From assembly GCA_024277955.1 (NCBI GenBank), contig JAJRUE010000173.1, positions 1-42,938 of the forward strand: DNA of 42,938 nt, written 5' to 3'. Shown here one piece after another: positions 39,219 through 42,938 of this stretch. Position numbers and translations under genes: made by a program. This stretch comes from Alphaproteobacteria bacterium. GTDB lineage: Bacteria > Pseudomonadota > Alphaproteobacteria > Rhodobacterales > Rhodobacteraceae. The notes beneath the pieces are model-generated. The model saw only the letters and a program-made list of their open reading frames with translations. It was not told the origin of the DNA and did not search any database. Each line of letters begins with the position of its first letter. Within the stretch, counting starts at the first letter, position 1.

Positions 39219-40010
39219 TCAGCCCCGGTGCGCGCCCTCGGCAAGGGTTTTCACGAAGGCCAGCACCTCGGCCGGGGTCTTGCCGTCGCCGATCAGCGCC
39301 ACGATGGCCGAGCCGACAACCGCCCCATCGGCGACCGAGGCGATGGCCTGCGCCGCCTCGGGGGTCTTGATGCCGAAACCCACCACCACCGGCAGGTCGG
39401 TGACCGCCTTGATCCGCGCAACCTCGGGGGCGACATCGGCCGATTGCGCTTCGGCGGCGCCGGTGATGCCGGTGATCGAGACGTAATAGACGAAACCGCT
39501 GGTGTTCTGCATCACCTTGGGCAGGCGTGCGTCATCGGTCGTGGGGGTGGCCAGCCGAATGAAGTTCAGCCCCGCCTTTTGCGCCGGGATGCACAGTTCG
39601 TCGTCTTCCTCGGGCGGCAGGTCGACGATGATCAGCCCGTCAATCCCGGCCGCCTTTGCATCGGCCAGGAACCGGTCCACGCCGCGCGAAAAGATCGGGT
39701 TGTAATAGCCCATCAGCACGATGGGCGTTTCATCGTCTTCGGTGCGAAAGTCGCGCGCCATCTGCAGCGTCTTTTCCAGCGTCTGCCCCGCCTCGAGCGC
39801 CCGCTGCCCGGCCAGCTGGATGGTCGGCCCGTCGGCCATCGGGTCGGTGAACGGCAGCCCCAGTTCGATGATGTCGACGCCCGCCGCCGGCAGGCCGCGC
39901 ACGATCTGCAGCGACGTGTCGTAATCGGGATCGCCGGCCATCACGTAGGTCACGAAAGCCTTGCGGTTTTCCGACTTGAGCTGGGTGAATTTCCTGTCGA
40001 TCCGGGTCAT
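39219..40010 (-). CDS. trpA: Tryptophan synthase alpha chain
   Basis: [85 protein letters not shown]. Confidence 0.96.
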   Translation of the reverse strand: MTRIDRKFTQLKSENRKAFVTYVMAGDPDYDTSLQIVRGLPAAGVDIIELGLPFTDPMADGPTIQLAGQRALEAGQTLEKTLQMARDFRTEDDETPIVLMGYYNPIFSRGVDRFLADAKAAGIDGLIIVDLPPEEDDELCIPAQKAGLNFIRLATPTTDDARLPKVMQNTSGFVYYVSITGITGAAEAQSADVAPEVARIKAVTDLPVVVGFGIKTPEAAQAIASVADGAVVGSAIVALIGDGKTPAEVLAFVKTLAEGAHRG

Positions 40011-40131
40011 GGGCCTGCCTTTCGTCATGCGCAGGGTTGTTTGGCCCGAAAACGCGGCTTTGGCAATGGTATGCTTGACCTTGCCCGCCCCGCCGCCCTA
40101 GATGCGGCGAAATTTCCATCGGAGACCGCAC

Positions 40132-41229
40132 ATGGGGTTCAAGACCGGCATCGTGGGCCTGCCCAACGTGGGCAAATCCACGCTTTTCAACGCGCTCACC
40201 CGCACCGCGGCCGCCCAGGCCGCGAACTTTCCGTTCTGCACGATCGAACCCAACGTGGGCGAAGTGGCGGTGCCGGACGCGCGCCTGGACAAGCTGGCCG
40301 AGATTGCCGGCTCAAAGCAGACCATCCCCACGCGGATGACCTTTGTCGACATCGCCGGGCTGGTGAAGGGCGCCAGCAAGGGCGAAGGGCTGGGCAACCA
40401 GTTCCTTGCCAACATCCGCGAATGCGACGCCATCGCCCATGTGCTGCGCTGTTTCGAAGACGGCGACGTGACCCATGTGGAAGGCCGGGTGGACCCGGTG
40501 GCCGACGCCGAGGTGATCGAAACCGAACTGATGCTGGCCGACATGGAAAGCATCGAAAAACGCCTGGCTGGCCTGGTGCGCAAGGTGCGCGGCGGCGACA
40601 AGGAAGCGGTGCAGCAGGAACGCCTGCTGAAGGCCGCCCTGGCGGCACTGGAAGACGGCAAGCCGGCGCGCACCGTCGAGGTGGACGAAGACGACGAAAA
40701 GGCCTGGAACGGGCTGCAACTGCTGACCACCAAGCCGATCCTTTACGTGTGCAACGTGTCCGAAGACGACGCCGCCACCGGCAACGCCCATTCGCGCGCG
40801 GTTCAGGACATGGCCGCGCGCGAGGGCGCGGGTGCCGTGGTCATCTCGGCCCGGATCGAAGAAGAGATCGCCCAGCTCGAACCGGACGAAGCGCAGATGT
40901 TCCTGGAAGAAATGGGCCTGCACGAAGCCGGGCTCGACCGGCTGATCCGGGCGGGCTACGAACTGCTGGGGCTGATCACTTATTTCACGGTCGGTCCAAA
41001 GGAAGCCCGCGCCTGGACGATCCGGGCGGGCACGCTGGCGCCGCAGGCGGCGGGCGTGATCCACGGCGACTTTGAAAAGGGCTTTATCAGGGCCGAAACC
41101 ATCGCGTATGACGATTTCGTGGCTTGCGGCGGCGAAACCGGCGCGCGCGACGCCGGCAAGATGCGCATCGAAGGCAAGACCTATGTGGTGCGCGACGGCG
41201 ACGTGATGCACTTTCTGCATTCGGGCTGA
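40132..41229 (+). CDS. ychF: Redox-regulated ATPase/GTP-binding protein YchF
   Basis: MGFKTGIVGLPNVGKSTLFNALTRTAAAQAANFPFCTIEPNVG; C-terminal TGS-like domain. Confidence 0.96.
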   Translation: MGFKTGIVGLPNVGKSTLFNALTRTAAAQAANFPFCTIEPNVGEVAVPDARLDKLAEIAGSKQTIPTRMTFVDIAGLVKGASKGEGLGNQFLANIRECDAIAHVLRCFEDGDVTHVEGRVDPVADAEVIETELMLADMESIEKRLAGLVRKVRGGDKEAVQQERLLKAALAALEDGKPARTVEVDEDDEKAWNGLQLLTTKPILYVCNVSEDDAATGNAHSRAVQDMAAREGAGAVVISARIEEEIAQLEPDEAQMFLEEMGLHEAGLDRLIRAGYELLGLITYFTVGPKEARAWTIRAGTLAPQAAGVIHGDFEKGFIRAETIAYDDFVACGGETGARDAGKMRIEGKTYVVRDGDVMHFLHSG

Positions 41230-41423
41230 AGCGCGGTCGCAACACGCCCACGCAGGCCGGGAACCTACCCGGACAGCGGAATATCTGGTATGCTGAAGCT
41301 GCTTCGGCCGGTGCCTTTCGCAGAATCACCCATTCAGGCCGGCAGGCTTGATGCCGGTTGGCGCGTTCCTCAAACGCGCTCCTCAAAACAGTGCCGGGCC
41401 GTGATTTGATCAGGGTTTTTGCC

Positions 41424-42632
41424 ATGAGCCTTCTTTTTTGCCCGGCCTTCGTTCGCAGTGCCAGACCGCGCAGCCCAGCCCAAACCCGACGCCCCGCAAG
41501 GGCCGCTGTTTTCCGCCTTTCCGCGCTGGCGCTGGGTCTTGCCTGGATGCCTCTGTTCTCGATCCTGGCACAAACAGCCGGCCAGGGGCGCGGGCTCGAC
41601 CTGACGACCGACCTGCGCCAATGCCTGCGGGCCGTCTACCGGGAAAATATCAGCCTGTCCGACCCCCTGGTGACCGCCAGAATTGACCTTCTGGAAGATG
41701 GCTCGTTACGGACGCCGCCGCAAATGCTGGCGCCGCCACACCCGGGCCGATCGGAAATCCGGATGCTCTCCAAGATCGCCTCGGTGGTGCAGGCCTGCGT
41801 TCCGGCGCGGGTTGACGGCCGGCCGGTGGTTCTGGCGGCCGAGTTTTCCCCGGTGGATGTGCGGATCAGCATTCTGGCCGACCCGGCGGGCGACAGGGCC
41901 CGGCTGGCAGAAGGGGCGGGCACTGGGACAACAGCCAAACCGCAGGCCGCGGCGCCGCAAGACGGGACCCGGCTTGGCGGGGCCACCGGGTCCAATACGT
42001 TGGCGCTTTCCCCGACGCAACTGGGAACTCTTTTTGGCCTCGAACTGCCTGGCGCCGGCAAGGATGCCGGGGCGCTTTCCCAGGACGGGCCGCGCGATGA
42101 AAAAACGATCATTCGCGAAACCCAGGAAGAGTTGAACCGGGTGGGATGCCGCGCCGGCCGCCCCGATGGCGTGCCCGGCCGCCGCACCAAGCGGGCGCTG
42201 CGTCATTTCCTGCTGACGACCAGCTCGGCGTTTTCCGAAGACGACCTGGGCAGTGAAGCGGTTCTGGCGGCCATCCGTGCGACCTCGGACCCGGTCTGCA
42301 GCCTGCGCTGGGTGATCCGGAATGCGCCGCTTGCTTCGTTGGGGCCCTGGGCGTTTGTCTCTGAATGTCAGTTGCTGTTTCGAAAGCTGAAGATAACCGG
42401 AACGATCAACTACAAGGTGGTAGACGCCAACCGGATCACGGGAACCATCCACAATTCCCTGGGTCAGACCGGCTACTTCACCGCGACGGTGTCCGGGATC
42501 CATATCAGTACGCGCATCAACTGGCCGAGGGCTGGCATCGTCACGACGGCCACGGGCACGGCGTCGAGCAAGTCCTTCGCCTACCACGGGCGAGATTCCC
42601 AGGGATGCACGTTTTCGGCGTGGAAATCCTGA
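41424..42632 (+). CDS. Secreted hypothetical protein with a peptidoglycan-binding-like motif
   Basis: N-terminal hydrophobic segment LSALALGLAWMPLFSILAQTAG; IIRETQEELNRVGCRAGRPDGVPGRRTKRALRHFL resembles PG_binding_1; C-terminal domain unrecognised. Confidence 0.65.
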   Translation: MSLLFCPAFVRSARPRSPAQTRRPARAAVFRLSALALGLAWMPLFSILAQTAGQGRGLDLTTDLRQCLRAVYRENISLSDPLVTARIDLLEDGSLRTPPQMLAPPHPGRSEIRMLSKIASVVQACVPARVDGRPVVLAAEFSPVDVRISILADPAGDRARLAEGAGTGTTAKPQAAAPQDGTRLGGATGSNTLALSPTQLGTLFGLELPGAGKDAGALSQDGPRDEKTIIRETQEELNRVGCRAGRPDGVPGRRTKRALRHFLLTTSSAFSEDDLGSEAVLAAIRATSDPVCSLRWVIRNAPLASLGPWAFVSECQLLFRKLKITGTINYKVVDANRITGTIHNSLGQTGYFTATVSGIHISTRINWPRAGIVTTATGTASSKSFAYHGRDSQGCTFSAWKS

Positions 42633-42847
42633 CCCCACTTGGCGGGCGATCGGGGCGTCTCGTGCGACCAGCGATTCCTCAACAAGTGGATGCGCCTCGG
42701 GAAATCGGGTAGATTTGGTGCGAAATCCGCGTGTGCATTGGTGAAAGGCCCGGGAAAACCCGGGGAAAACCGGCACTTTCCGGGCTATGCACGAAATTCG
42801 AGAAAAAGCGCTTTATTTCATGGACTCTACCCACTAAACGGATCGGC

Positions 42848-42937
42848 GGAGACGTGGCCGAGTGGTCGAAGGCGCTCCCCTGCTAAGGGAGTAGGCGGGA
42901 AACCGTCTCGAGGGTTCGAATCCCTTCGTCTCCGCCA
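42848..42937 (+). tRNA. tRNA-Ser (anticodon GCT)
   Basis: GGAGACGTGGCCGAGTGGTCGAAGGCGCTCCCCTGCTAAGGGAG...GGGTTCGAATCCCTTCGTCTCCGCCA; long variable arm, loop CTGCTAA. Confidence 0.95.
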
Positions 42938-42938
42938 C

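Noticed and set aside
39228-41075. 615 aa plus-strand ORF
   Set aside because: Antisense to trpA and out of frame in ychF; no domain.
42725-42786. CCCGGGAAAA / CCCGGGGAAAA direct repeats before tRNA-Ser
   Set aside because: Short, imperfect, and not distinguishable from ordinary terminator/leader sequence.

Overview
GC-rich alphaproteobacterial chromosome segment, Rhodobacterales/Roseobacter-like by gene content and order and by a SAM/SAH riboswitch before metK. No tools or database searches were used; product calls come from reading the translations. Most of the window is housekeeping: miaB, phoH-ybeY-corC-lnt-metK, trmB, aroA-cmk, rpsA-ihfB-lapA-trpF-trpB, rplY-pth, trpA, ychF, plus tRNA-Ala(GGC) and tRNA-Ser(GCT). 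The most interesting accessory parts are: (i) a tightly coupled cluster at the left edge (LysR, CuyA-like PLP lyase, DegT-like PLP enzyme, Asp/Glu-racemase-like protein, HpsN-like dehydrogenase) that could form a C3 amino-sulfonate (cysteinolate/cysteate) pathway; (ii) an SHP/DHC/cytochrome b module between metK and trmB with a second DHC domain fused to the cytochrome b; (iii) two small exported proteins with acidic Asp/Gly/His tails followed by a membrane-anchored LuxR-type regulator, preceded by an inverted-repeat operator-like region; (iv) several unexplained non-coding elements: an array of consecutive palindromes, a ~190 bp element with imperfect terminal inverted repeats, and a two-copy GGGGATATTT element; (v) a probable DUF2332 gene remnant.
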